From the NCBI GenBank assembly GCA_007026445.1, contig VDMD01000103.1:1-64000 (forward strand): DNA of 64,000 bases, read 5' to 3'. Both the position numbers and the translations under genes were made by a program. The notes under the pieces are model-generated. The model made no database searches. It saw only the letters and a program-made list of their open reading frames with translations, and had not been told where the DNA came from. This DNA is from Schizophyllum amplum (lineage: Eukaryota > Basidiomycota > Agaricomycetes > Agaricales > Schizophyllaceae). Below, in pieces: positions 42,801 to 56,490 of this stretch. Within the stretch, counting starts at the first letter, position 1. Each line of letters opens with the position of its first letter.

Positions 42801-44875
42801 TGATGTCGTCAGGATGGAACAGACCGCGGCGGAAGGAATTCTTCATCTGGGGAATGACTTCAGTCAGAGGTATACTTGGGAGGCTGATATCCATACCTTG
42901 AAGTCCGCCACCTTGCCTTCGAGGTCGTCATCTTCCCCTAGGTCGGAGTAGTCCTCTACGATAGAATTGATATCGCTGGAAGGCGCCTTGGCGAGCGGCA
43001 CAGGCGCGGTGCCAGGACTCCAGTGCGGGCGTATCGTCTGCGCGTTGTCTTCGCCATCCGGTCGTTCGTCTTCAGCGGTGCTCCTATTGAGCGCTGCACG
43101 GACCGAAGGCTCAGAATCCCGGCCGGCGAGGCGCACGGGTTGCTGCAGTTTGGTCAGGGAGATCCCCTCCTCGAAGTCGTCGTCCCAGTTGTCCGTCTGC
43201 TCTTCTGGCGGCAGCACGAATGCAGGCTGGATCTTCTCCGCGAGATTGGTCCGTGAAGGAGCCTTCGTACTCGGTCCCGAGCCAACTTTCCAGCCGCCTG
43301 GCTGTGATCCAGCGGACGAGGACGTGGGCAAGACGAAGGGCTGTATGTCCAGCGCGGGCGACGAGGAAGCTTTGGATTTGCTCGGATGCTTCGATGGCCG
43401 GGAAGGTGCTACAAAATTCTTAGCCGCAGCATACAGTCAAAAAACTATCAGACGCACATCTGAGCGCCTCATTCCACTCCTGAACCTTCAAGACTGCTTC
43501 GTCGTAATTGTAGTTGCTGAGCGGCCGTCCTGGTCCCTGCGCCTCGCGCCCGGGCCTGGGTGCATCTTCCATCTGCCGCCGAGTCGACACCATCCACGGA
43601 TGCCGGAGCAGCTTCCGCGCCGAGACACGCAAGTTGCAGTCCTTCTGGAAGCAATGGTACAGGAAGTCCTTGACGATTGGCGATGCGCCGTCCGGTATTG
43701 GCGGACAATCATCCTGCACGATACGGAAAAGAGCGGGCATGGGATCGAGCGTGTGGTATGGTGGATGACCCTCCAGCAACTCGATGACGACGCAGCCCAC
43801 GGACCAAATATCGGACGCAGTGGTCGCGCCGGACTGCTCGATGACCTCCGGAGCCACTGCAAGATGTCAATGCAAGGTATAGGTTCAGGTGATTTACACA
43901 AACTCCAGTATGGGCTTCCGACAACAGCGTCGTTGTTCGCCGTCGAGGTTGCCGTACTCGCGACACCGAAGTCAGCCAGTTTGACCGTCCCATCCTTGTT
44001 GGTGAGAAGGTTGGCGCCCTTGATGTCACGGTGGATTACACCTTGCTCGTGGAGGTATACGAGCCCCTCGAGAACTTGAGCGATGTAGACTGCGACGAGG
44101 TTCTCCGGGAACTTGCCGAAGCGCTTGATGATGTTGTGAAGCGAGCCATTCTCGCAAAACCTGTGAATCGGTAAGATGTCAAGGAAGTAACGGATTACAA
44201 GCAGAGTGATTTGGAATCAGTGCACGAGAGAACTTGGTATAGAGCTCGCGCGCGCCAAGTCCACACAGGGATAGATGGGACGGTGCGCCACCCGAGCTGA
44301 CAGCAGCCTGTCTGAGCGCGGTGGCCATTCTTATTTGGCTCTCGTACAGGAGGTGGAGTGTAGTATGTTGTTACGCACTCGAGGATGATGTAGAGGTACT
44401 CGCGCTCCTTGACAAAGCCCTTGTACTTGACGATGTTGGGATGCTGAGGAGGATGTGAGCATGACGCGTGCGCGAGCGCGAAGACAACTGACATTCAAGT
44501 TCTTGAGGAGGTCGATCTCGGACTACAGGACGCATAAGTATCGCGTATCTCGCACCATGACGCGTGCGACGTGCCATGATCTCGCCCAGCTCCGACTTGG
44601 GGATGTTGCTCAACGTAATTTCCTTGATTGCGACGGTCTCGCCGGTGGCCCAGTTAAGCGCGCCTGAAGGGAGTCAGTTTTCAGTACTTGCGCTGTGGAC
44701 TGCGACGCACGGTAGACCTGCCCAAAGGCTCCCTTGCCCAGCGAATCACCGAGTTGCTGCAACGCTCTTCAGCCCTGCGCACAGCGGCGCCGACGCAACC
44801 ACGCACGTAATCGTTCAGCGTCCTCGAGCTGCTCTGCCGCGAGGACATGCTCGCCGGTCTCGAGGGTGTTGTCAT
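39847..44875 (-). CDS. sepH: SepH/Cdc7-type septation initiation kinase
   Basis: Seventeen exons: complement(39847..41046, 41099..41268, 41319..41641, 41689..41811, 41860..41906, 41960..42094, 42143..42289, 42343..42384, 42436..42846, 42897..43408, 43458..43856, 43904..44160, 44379..44443, 44493..44522, 44575..44663, 44711..44756, 44807..44875), 4065 nt, 1354 aa. The N-terminal STE11-like kinase has [80 protein letters not shown] long linker is followed by an armadillo/HEAT-like C-terminus (for example [36 protein letters not shown]). This is the architecture of S. pombe Cdc7 and A. nidulans SepH, which act below the Spg1 GTPase to start septation. The length is close to SepH. The intron 44523-44574 appears to use a GC donor. 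Confidence 0.93.
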
Positions 44876-45593
44876 GATGGTATGGAGGTAATCGTGAACG
44901 GCTTAGAGCTATGGCGTCGCTTGTTTCTCGTTTGCGAGTCGTAGAAAGGAGTGAAGTCGATTTGCGCCTTTTGCAGGATAGTAGAGCGTTTAAGAGGAGA
45001 AGAGTGACACCGGAGACGCGCTTTTCGAGTTCGCTGTCGCGTCCGGCGCTGACTGCAGGAACAAAGCTCTGCTCCCCAAGCGGATCTATATTGGTTCACG
45101 TGCGTGATGCGCGCCTCTGTCACGGTGGCACTTCGTGTAGAATTAAGCGTATGGCGGCTCGAGTCCAGAGACAGAAAGCAGGTGCGATTGCGGCTCGTTT
45201 CCTAGTTCATAAAAGTAGAAACTTGAAGGGGAGTGTAAACGCGGTACGGAAGGACACAATGACTTCTGCATTCGGCAACGTGTGGCGTCAAACCAACTTC
45301 ATTCGGATTTCAGCAGTCCTTTTGATCGAGATTCGCTCCTCTTCTGCCGGTCCTGGAATACGTTCTTTCTTATTACTACACTAGAGACACCGTTGGAGTT
45401 GAATGAGAAGACAAGTCGTAAGGCTATGGCTGGTTTGCGGGTTCAAAGAGACGTCGCGGCCTCGAGCCACCCTGACGACACCCGCTCAGGTCGCCCGCCG
45501 TCAAAACCAAGTCCATGGGGTTACACAATTATCCTCGAGAGCCGATGCAGAGCAGGGCAGGTACAACGAAGTAGGGATTCCATCGCGCACAGT
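44876..45593. other. Intergenic sepH promoter / hexosaminidase 3' region
   Basis: A 718-bp spacer with no recognised gene. Plus-strand open frames here are antisense runs without domains. Confidence 0.4.
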
Positions 45594-47774
45594 CTATGCA
45601 TTTATGTTGCACTGGAAAGGGCGCACTGCGCACCACTCAGGCTGCAGGGCAATCGCCCGGACACCCTTCTTCACCAGCCTGTACCGCAAGTCGTGCATCC
45701 GCGGCAGCGCCTCGTTTACGTCGAGCGGGCGACCGTCTGGACCGGTCGCCCCCGTCCAGAACACCTCCGCAGAGCTTGCGGCGCGGGGCCACACGATGGA
45801 GTCCAAGTTTTCCGGAGACGCTTGTTCAGCCCAGAGGCATTGTTGGCCTGAACCGTACTGCATGAGCACAGTTGTGGTGACGAAGAACTAACTAACGCAC
45901 CACCAAGGACAAGAGGGTGCTGATCAGGCGTCAGGTCGGCGAGAGGGTTGAACGTGTACGCCTGTCGGATTGGTCAATAAGAACTGGGGGTAGACAGAAG
46001 CAAGGAACGAACCTTCTGCCATGTTTTGTACGGGTCGCACCAAGATGTTCTTGGCCATGAAATTGAGAAAACCAAGATACGGGAATAAGGCAAGCTTACC
46101 CGGAGGGATCGTTCCCAAGCCATTGACCGCCACCACAATCCTGCAGCCCAGGTCAGCATCTATGTAAGGAAAAATACCTCTGAATCACATCGCACCAAGT
46201 AGAAGTAGTCCGATGGCGCTTGCACAATTCTGAAGTCCCTCTTAACAATTTCCGCGGCGTGCTCGGACGATATCCAGACCCTACATTCCTTTGTCAGCAC
46301 CCCGCGAGTAATACTTGAAGAGCAGAAACACACATCACCACGGTCTCCTTCGATAGCGTCAGATTGTGCGCCAGGACCATTTCTAACGTAAATATAGTCA
46401 TTAGCTCAACTCCCTCTCATCAGACGTACCGCACTGAGCTCACCTTCCCACACAACCGGTGTCTTCCCCTCATCTGCCAATGCATCCTGCGTCGCATGCA
46501 CAAACACATCCAACGCCTCCTCCAGGGTCATCCCACTCGCCGCCAGATCCGCCTGCGTCTGCAGATCCCCCATGTAGCACGCCGTGTTCACCTCGTCACC
46601 CCCAGTGCTAAAGTACGCGGAGGGCAGCCGACGGGCGACGGCGCCGAGGAGGCCAGTGGTGAAGTCGATGACGGCGCGCGAGGTGAGGCGGAGCTGGCCA
46701 GAGGGCGGCTCGGCGGCGAAGGTCTGCCACGGCGAGGCCTCGCTGCAGGCGATGAAGGAGGGGTGGGCGAGGCTGATGACGTTGGTGTGGCCGGGGACGT
46801 CGATTTCCATGAGGACGTCGATGCCGCGCTAGGGGAAGGGGAAGTCAATGGTGAAGGTGAAGGTGCTTGAGAGGGAAGGGGTAAGCATACCTTAGCGGCG
46901 TAGGATACGATGTCGTTGACGTCTGTCAGAGAGTAGACCTGCGAGGGCGAGTACGCGCCCATTTCGGAGAGCTCAGGGTACTCAGCTACTTCGAGGGGAA
47001 AGCTCTGGCTGTCGACAACATGCCAGTGGAAGGTGCTCATCTTGACGAACGACATCGCGTCAAGGGTGCGCTTGATGTCAGATACAGGGAAGCTGGCGAT
47101 ACATGTCAGTAAACTGTCCATCTTTCGCTGCACAAATGGCCGTCGACATACAAATTTCTGGCGGTGTCCAGCATGAAGCCGCGATACGGCTGCAAGAGAT
47201 GTAGTCAGGGCGTAGGACCGATGAAAGTCGAAGTGCTCACGTATGCTGGAGTGTCCCCCTCGATGCTCAAAGGCACAATATTGGTATACGTTGTCTCTCC
47301 AAGGATGTACCACATCTGCTCAAACGTAGCAAGCCCACGCAAAATCCCAAGTGTGGAATTAGCCACAAGAGACGCCGCAGAGCCATCACTAGGCACAAGC
47401 AAACTGTAGCTCTCCTGACGCTCTTCGAGAGGCAGAACAGCTTCCTCCGACACAGGGCGAACGGGCAGATTGCCGGTCAACGATACTTCAAGAGAGGACA
47501 AGGTGGGTGCGTTGTTGATCGTGTCACTGTCAGCAGCACCTCTGCCGACGACGAGTCGCTCGATGAGCGTGGACTGGAGCGCGGAGGAAGTGCGGTCGAT
47601 GGCTTCGAGAAGGTCAGCTGGCGCTTCGGCGATGGAGACCGAGAAAGAGAAGCCGGACGAGAGGCGGAGGAAGTCACTGCCGTTCGTCAAGGAGCGAGGC
47701 ATGGGCCAGAGGCAAGAGACAACATGGAAGGCGAGCAGGAGAGTGATGAGACGGCAAGCTCTAGTGCGAAGCAT
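45594..47774 (-). CDS. GH20 beta-N-acetylhexosaminidase, secreted
   Basis: Ten exons: complement(45594..45847, 45901..45961, 46013..46049, 46100..46140, 46196..46280, 46334..46382, 46444..46828, 46891..47092, 47152..47189, 47241..47774), 1686 nt, 561 aa. It releases terminal GlcNAc/GalNAc, in fungi mostly from chitin oligomers, outside the cell or in the vacuole. Signal peptide ACRLITLLLAFHVVSCLWPMP. Landmarks: YRGFMLDTARNFFPV, MSFVKMSTFHWHVVDSQSFP, VLMEIDVPGHTN, YFSTGGDEVNTACY (catalytic Asp-Glu pair), APSDYFYLDCGGGQWLGND, SWCDPYKTWQKAYTF, VLGGQQCLWAEQ. The acceptor before DCGGG must be the CAG at 46141-46143 to keep frame. All exons sum in phase, so the gene looks intact. Confidence 0.92.
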
Positions 47775-49011
47775 ATTAAGATGGTTCTGAGTCTGTCACC
47801 GTTGAAGGGACTGGACTGTTGACTGGTCTTAGTTCACCAGAGCAGGTATCCAGAAAGAAATCCGTACTCACTAATCGAGGAGCTCAGAGGCAGATCTTCT
47901 TTCGAAGCCACCTCGACTGGGAGTGTGGAATCCGATGAAGTCAGCCTTGAGTCAGCCAGCTGAGAGTTCGCTGCTCGTGGTTTGCGTGGAGAAGATAGCG
48001 GGTCACCGTCTACCGTCGATAAGATACTTAGATATGGAAGCCACATGGCAGAGGAAGTGCGAGACTATGGCTGAACAAGGCGTTCAATTTTTTGCAGTTA
48101 TATCTGAATTGCAGTCACGGAGACATGAAGATCATCAAGTTGATCAACGAAAGGCGGAAGTTGTGGTGTCATCTGTTCGACGACGGGGCTCGTGTTGTCG
48201 CAATTAAGTAGTCGTGAGAAATGGTTCGGCAGTCGCCGAAAACCCGGAGAATGCCGGGAGCTTCGACTCCCCGCCGCTCGCGACTTGTTCACGACCGCAA
48301 CCTTGTGTTGCTGCCTCATTCGACAGCGCCAGAAACATCATATCTATGCCTCTGGACTCCACAAATTCTGCAAGGGAATAGCCCACTCTCACCTGTCCCA
48401 CAGCGGGATCGCCGTCAGCTTTTGCAGCACGCGCTCGTCCGCTGCATCTTCAGACCGCAGACCAATGTACACCGTCTCAGCAGGCCAGCGGGAACAGCAC
48501 TGACAACCTTCACCACGTTCATCGACGATGAGACTCTGAGTCTGTCGACTTTCGCCGCCTCAGGCGGGACGCGGCCCGGTCTCGGGCAGGTCACGGTATC
48601 AGCTCGGAGTCAAATCGCGCGCGCGTCGCGAGATTTGGCGTCATGGTCCGCCAAAGTGGCGGACTCCCGCGCCCTCTCCCCCTGGCCTGCGACACTTGCC
48701 CACGTCCCGTGGCGCGGATGGGCGTGGATAGAATGAGCGTGGGCTGGCTTGCGCTGGGACTGGTTATACAAGGCATTGCATGAAGGGCTGGCCACGGCCT
48801 AGCCGACGACAAGACAGCGCGCACGACAGTGGCACGACACGGGGCCATTTGACTGCAGGCGGGGGCGCGTGCTTACGCGTAGTTAGCACGCCATCGTGCT
48901 ATGGGCTAGCCATAATATGATGCGCGCCTGCGTATCGCCGCCCATCCTTCTTTGCTTCTGCACCGCGTTCTTGGCTCTTGTGCTTCCCTCTCTCCCCTCC
49001 TGCTCACCAAT
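47775..49011. other. 1.2-kb divergent intergenic region
   Basis: Between the hexosaminidase (-) and MET17 (+) starts. Frames at 47834-48046 (-), 48221-48736 (+) and 48591-48848 (-) have no recognisable domain or splice logic. The stretch is about twice as long as other divergent spacers here, so an unrecognised small gene or non-coding RNA is possible. Confidence 0.4.
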
Positions 49012-50864
<1,853 letters not shown>

Positions 50865-51100
50865 GCGCTTGCGCATGAAAGTAATTGTAACCTGGCTTCG
50901 GAACTGGCTGTATATTATCACTATCTGAATGTTGCTTATGCATTGTTCGTGTAATACCTTCAAATTACCTGGGGAAACTGAGTAGCGCGCACGTGCGCGA
51001 GAACAATGAACTAGATCGTCCCCAAAAGTCTACCCCGCCTCTTCTTCTCATTCCACCACGTCGTTCTAGCACGGAGAGGGTGTCCCCCTCGCGCTGGGCG

Positions 51101-53262
51101 ATGAACAGCATATTCTTTCCTACCCAGGTCGCTGTGCTCTTCAAGCAGGTCTTCAGGGTGTTCTCGGGCCTCGCGATCTCGAATCAGTATATTCTGCACC
51201 GGCAGGCAGGCCTGAATGACGGACTAGCGCTCGCGACTGCAGACCCGTCCGACTTTGGTGGTGGCTGGTCGCCCCAGGACGCCACGGAGCGCGAGAAGAG
51301 GTCCTACGTCTTCCGTGCACGGTGGGGGAGGATGGTCTCGTTCAGGCCGGTGGAGAACCGTAGAGGTGCGTGTCTTGCCAGAGTACCGCGCCCTTTCAAT
51401 AACGCAAGACTCGAAGATGAACGACGCGCGTCGTCCAGCAAGGTGTCAGATGAGGACGACAAGCAGGGCGAGCTCCCTCATGGTCCCTCCCCTTCCCAGC
51501 CGCCCCGCCCTCCAGAGTCTGACAGGAAACGTCGTCGGACCGATGTAATACACAAGCTCATGGCAAACCCTGCTCTATTTGATCCCTTGCGACGACCACG
51601 ATACCCACTCGTTCTCTGTCATGGTGCGCGCGCCCATCATGCCCCAGTACATTCGTCTGACAGACTGCAGGACTCTATGGCTTCGATACTCGCGGTCCGA
51701 ATGCCTTTCCGAGCATGAGGATGCACTACTGGGCAAACGTACTCCAGATCCTGCGTGAAAAACTGGGTGCCGAGGTCGTGGTCACAGCGGTTCCCCCGTG
51801 CGTCGAGTGCCCCCCCCCCCCCTAATCCACTCTGCTCACGTCTTGCTCAGAACAGGCTCCATCTCGTCCCGCGCTGAAGCTCTGCACTTGCAGCTCAAGG
51901 ACAAGGTCCGAGGCCGTGGACTCAACCTTCTCGCGCATTCTATGGGCGGCTTGGACGCCAGACACCTCATCTCCCACATCAAGCCCAAGGAGTACATCCC
52001 GCTGTCCCTCATGAGTGTTAGTACACCTCATCGAGGGAGCCCCTTCATGGACTGGTGTGCCGTAGGTGCCGTTCATTCATCCATTTCGTGGTCCGGCATT
52101 GAGAGTCTGCAGGAACACATCGGGTTAGGAAAGCTGAATTACAAAGAAGAGCAACTCAAGCAAGCGCTACGCGTCGCCGGACTGACAGAGGAGCAAGCTA
52201 TCCGTCAGGCTGAGCAGTCCGAAGGCAAGGACCTGAAAACTGCCGGCGGACTCTCATTGTCGACCTTCTCCACTGCGGTCATGTCCATGCTCGACTCCCC
52301 TGCCTATGCCAACCTGACCACGACCTACCTCAACAACGTTTTTAACCCGGGCACTCCCGACGACCCGAACGTCAAGTACTACAGCGTCTCCGGCCGCATT
52401 TCGAGCGTGAACGTGCTGCATCCCTTCTGGCTGCCAAAGATGGTCGTCGACGAGGCAGAGCAGAAGATCCGGCAACAACTGCGCGAGTTATGGGAGAAGG
52501 AACATGGGAAAGACGCCTCATGGGGTCCGGACGATGTTCCCCTGTGGGCCAAGGACGAGGAATGGGGCAACGATGGGCTGGTCCCTACGCAGAGCGCCAA
52601 ATGGGGCGAATATCTAGGCTGCATGGAGGAGTCCGATCGTAAGTTCCTTCGACGCTGTTTTCTTCACCTACCTGACACCCGCCGCAGACTGGGAAATGCG
52701 CGGTGCGCGGGGGATCGAGTTCGGCGTTGACTTGCCCGCGTTCCCGGCGTTCGGACTCGGTGCACTGCGGTCGAGTCTATCAGAGGCCGACTGGAGCATC
52801 AAGGACTGGAAACGGCTCATCGGGACGGCGACACGCGAGGAGCGCGAGCAGCGTGCAGCCGAGGCCGCCGCCATCGCTGAGGGCGACCACAACAAGCCCC
52901 AGGAGGGCAACGAGAAGGCGAAGGCGGCCAGAGCGGCCGAGCGCGAACGGCAGCGGGCAAGTGACGACGCGGTAATTGCCTCATACACGGAGAAATTGAG
53001 CAAGGTCGTCGACTGGCTCGTGGAGCAGGTGCCGACGCCGCCGATAATGGCGATCAAGGAGAAGTTCGTAGACGAGGCGAAGGATAGGGCGGTGGCGTAT
53101 TTTGATCGTTTGCGGGCGACGGAGGGCGCGGACGGCAATCAGGTGAAGGAGGCGAAGCGGGAGCAGGAGAAGAAGCGTCCCAGGAGCGATCTGGAAACGA
53201 AGGAGGATATGGAGAGGTTCTATATCGCGCTAACCAAGAAGCTGTACAACGATGGCCTGTGA
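51101..53262 (+). CDS. Tgl2-like alpha/beta-hydrolase lipase
   Basis: Four exons: join(51101..51623, 51671..51797, 51851..52638, 52688..53262), 2013 nt, 670 aa. The core PLVLCHGLYGFDTRGP (oxyanion strand), HYWANVLQILREKLGAEVVV, RAEALHLQLKDKVRGRGLNLL, AHSMGGLDARHLIS (GxSxG nucleophile) and VSTPHRGSPFMDW resembles yeast Tgl2, a mitochondrial lipase with activity on tri- and diacylglycerols. NDGLVPTQSAKWGEYLG probably holds the acid. The N-terminus (about 170 residues, starting MNSIFFPTQVAVLFKQVF) and the Lys/Glu-rich coiled C-terminus (REEREQRAAEAAAIAEG...) make it about twice the yeast length. There is no strong signal peptide. A 13-C run lies in intron 2 (51810-51822). Confidence 0.85.
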
Positions 53263-53923
53263 GGACGTGGTTGGTCAGTCCTCTTTACGAACGGTGTGCG
53301 GACACTGCCACTCGAAGCAGGCGACTGGGGCTTATGCGCGCGACAACACACGACCTCCCGGACGACCTACTCATCACAGCATGGAGACCGCGAAGGAGTC
53401 TTTCGCAACGCTGCTACGGCATACGCGCAGGTGATGCACTCCGGGAGTGGGTGGGGAGGAAGACGGCGGTAGACGCTGGCGAGACACGCGAGCGGACAGC
53501 AGCGTCTAGTGATGTATAGCGTATGATAGGCAGTGTAAGGGAGCTAGTCATAATTAACACTACTATGAACTTGGCGAACGCGCTATGTTTGTTAGGTAAG
53601 ATGAAGGACATCGCGCAGCCTCGCATTTGGCAGCCGCAGGTGGCACCAATGATCATGGTCACGTGTCATGTTGAGAATTGTGACTCTAAGTCTTACTTAG
53701 CTCTTGCTTAACCGTCATCATCCCCAATTTAGGTGACCCAAACGGTCGAACAAAGCAAGGCAGTCGCTCATTCTTGGGCTTCTTTTACGTCGCTTGCGCA
53801 GCATGGACCCTGTTCAATGTTGCAGCCCCTCGGAGCCGTTTGCAGGCAATTGTGACTCCTCCGCCGCGGAGGCATATATAAGCGCGCGCGATCGAACGCT
53901 CTTGTAATTTGCCCACTTCCACA
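53263..53923. promoter_or_regulatory. Intergenic with TATA box before 2OG oxygenase 1
   Basis: No gene recognised in 53263-53860. CATATATAAGCG at 53873-53884 is a TATA box about 45 bp upstream of the ATG at 53924. Confidence 0.6.
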
Positions 53924-55414
53924 ATGCCCACCGTTGATGATACGACGCGCCCTGCGACCCCAGAGGACGACGCTGCCACCGACATGTCTCCGGATTCCCT
54001 CGAGAGCAAAATCGCCGCGCTTCGCTCGAGCATTGTCTATCGCATGCCCTTTGTGCACGGAACACTTCCTGTTCAAACCGGCCAAAAAATCAAGCTATTC
54101 TACGGCGAGCCGGACGAAGCTCAGTGAGTGATCCTGGTCTTTCCGGCACGCTTGGGCTCGTCTGAATTCTTGTCCAGCTGCATTGACTTGGCGCAGCCGA
54201 CAGTGCAACAGCTGCGCCTCCTGGAGAAGGCTTGCGAGCCTGCCACATTTGGCCGTAATCAGGAAGACGTTTTGGACGAGACCTATCGCAAAGCGGGCAA
54301 GATGGACGTCGATAACTTCAGCACCAATTACGACCCCACTCGGTCCGGCATTCTGGAGCTCGTACAAAACGAGCTCGTGGGAAAGGGCGGCGGCAAGCTT
54401 GTGCTGGAAATGTACAAATTGAACGTCTATGGTGCGTACCATTGATCACAACTGCGTACGTTTCTTCTTTCTTATGCTACAATCAGGAAAGGATTCCTTT
54501 TTCAAGTCGCACAAGGACACGCCGCGCGGCACCAAGTCGTTCGGAACCCTTGTCATGGTCTTCCCTGCGCCACATGAGGGCGGCCAGTTTTTACTCAGTA
54601 GCGCCGGCAACGAGTGGACTGTCGACGCTGCCTCGGAAATCCTCCAGAACGGGCAGCACCACCTTGTTTACGTCGCCTTTTACGGCGACGTTACCCACGA
54701 AGTTCGCAAAGTGACCTCGGGGCACCGCGTCACTCTGACATGGAACATCTTCATTGAGGAAGAAATACCGCGTCCTCTTCCAATACCGGGCGACATGCTC
54801 GAATACGACGCCGTTCCGAAGGAGGCCCTTGCCGCTCTTCTCGCTGACGAGCGCCTGCTGCCGAATGGCGGTTATGTAGCCTTCGGCCTTCGATACGAGT
54901 ACCCGGTTGAAGACCGTCGATCTCTTTGGGATCTCAAGAGGCATCTCAAGGGCGGCGATGCCATGATCCAGCGGGCTTGCGAGGCTCTGGGGCTGAAGAT
55001 ATCCCTGCGCGCCCTGTATGACAAGGACAGTTATTGGGAATTCGAGGACATTCTCGGGAATCGTGAGGACGTCTACTACGCGCTCAAGTATGCCATGGCT
55101 GGCGGCTGCGAGCGGGTAGAGTGTCTGGTGGACGTCTTCAGCGACAGCGACGAAATCGTTCGCGAGGCGGGAAGCGAGCCTGTAATCGACCAGCATGGCG
55201 AGGAACTCAAGACCCAGGAGATCGCTTGGGTCACGGAGTACAACAAGAAGAACCTCATTGAGGGTGAATACGGTAGGTGTCACGAACTTGGTCGTCGTGT
55301 CGCATGTGTTGCTGACAGGTACGGTATTCAACAGAACCCGCGTATGGCAATGACGGCTTCCAAGGAACCGTTTACGGCACTTTGGCTCTGTTTGTTGAGG
55401 TGAAGCGTCCATAG
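53924..55414 (+). CDS. 2OG-Fe(II) oxygenase, P4H-like, paralogue 1
   Basis: Four exons: join(53924..54123, 54178..54431, 54487..55272, 55335..55414), 1320 nt, 439 aa. Double-stranded beta-helix marks: FFKSHKDTPRG with iron ligands His160 and Asp162, FGTLVMVFPAPHEGGQF, FYGDVTHEV with His222, and SGHRVTLTWN with Arg232 for the 2-oxoglutarate carboxylate. The N-terminal half (SSIVYRMPFVHGTLPVQTGQ, ACEPATFGRNQEDVLDETYRKAGKMD) is shared with the second copy at 58196. The layout fits basidiomycete prolyl-4-hydroxylase-like proteins of unknown substrate. The last exon is confirmed by ending AYGNDGFQGTVYGTLALFVEV, parallel to paralogue 2. No signal peptide; likely cytosolic or nuclear. Confidence 0.85.
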
Positions 55415-56490
55415 GCTAGAAACGTTAGCAGCTCTTCCGTTTCGGCACCTCTGGCTTTTTTGGGTCTGAGCGCAAGGATCTCGCCCATAGCGTGTTCTGA
55501 TACTTAGTCGAAATTTGAGCTTTCACGTTACGGTCTTCAGCCGTCTCAGAGTTTGCATAGCCAAACCGGTTTGACTGGAAAGAATACTTTGTAGAGGTAG
55601 GCAACAGCTGGTCGACCGCGAACGTTCAATATTCATTGAATTCTGGGAACACCGTGCACGTGCGAAAGCACGCTGACATCACGAGGTATGTTGAAGTCAC
55701 GGTCAACTTGAAAGATTAATGTTACCAAGAGGAAGCTCACTGCTTCCGACTCGATGACATTCATGAGGCGAAGCTATAGCTATCTGTCCATGCAGTCCTC
55801 GAGGACAGTGCTTGAGATCTACGTATACTTAGGCAGGTATAGCAGAAGCGCCGGACCCTGTCGCCGGCTAAATTTTCTCCGACAATTTACTTACTTACCA
55901 GCACCAAATGACTTCGTCTGTGCGTCGAATGCATTGCGACTAGGAGCCTCACACGGAGAAGCGACGCTTTGCGGCATCCCAGGTGTAGGATATGTAAGTT
56001 GACTGCTAACCTGAGTGCTGAGCTTCCGCGCACCGACGGCAACGGTGAACTCGCTTCTGGTAGTCGACTAGTAGTCACCACTGACCAGGAATACTAAGTA
56101 GGTGACAACAATGAAAATATTTACGGGGTATGTCGCTTCTGCATCACATAAATTCGAGACTGCTACGTGCCCATTAGCGAAACAATCAGTCACAGACCGA
56201 TATGTACTCACCATTCGCTCGTGTTCGGGCGCTCTTCGACATTCCTGCTCAAGTTCCAAATCAAGTTGGTCTGGGAAGCTCGCTATGTCACATGCGCATG
56301 GAGTAACCGTTCTTCAGTCATCCATCGGCTTACAAAGTTAGCATGAGGGCCTAACACAACGGCAATGTTGGAAGAGTTGTTTGCACGCATGGATGTGCAA
56401 GCGGGGTGACGTCAAAAGAATTTCCGCATCGTTATATATGCACGCCAGCCGGACCCTTCCTTCGTGCCTGCTACAGTTAGCTCTTGAGAC
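55415..56490. other. 1.1-kb intergenic with TATA-like element before the AKR gene
   Basis: No gene recognised. Short frames at 55754-56002 (+) and 55887-56081 (-) lack domains. GTTATATATGCACGCC at about 56432-56447 is a TATA-like element 45-60 bp before the AKR start. Confidence 0.45.

Noticed and set aside
42967..44079. 370-codon plus-strand frame
   Set aside because: Antisense to well-supported sepH kinase exons.
51810..51822. Run of 13 C as a possible i-motif/G-quadruplex
   Set aside because: A single homopolymer tract within an intron. It is more likely a slippage-prone site of uncertain length than a regulatory structure.
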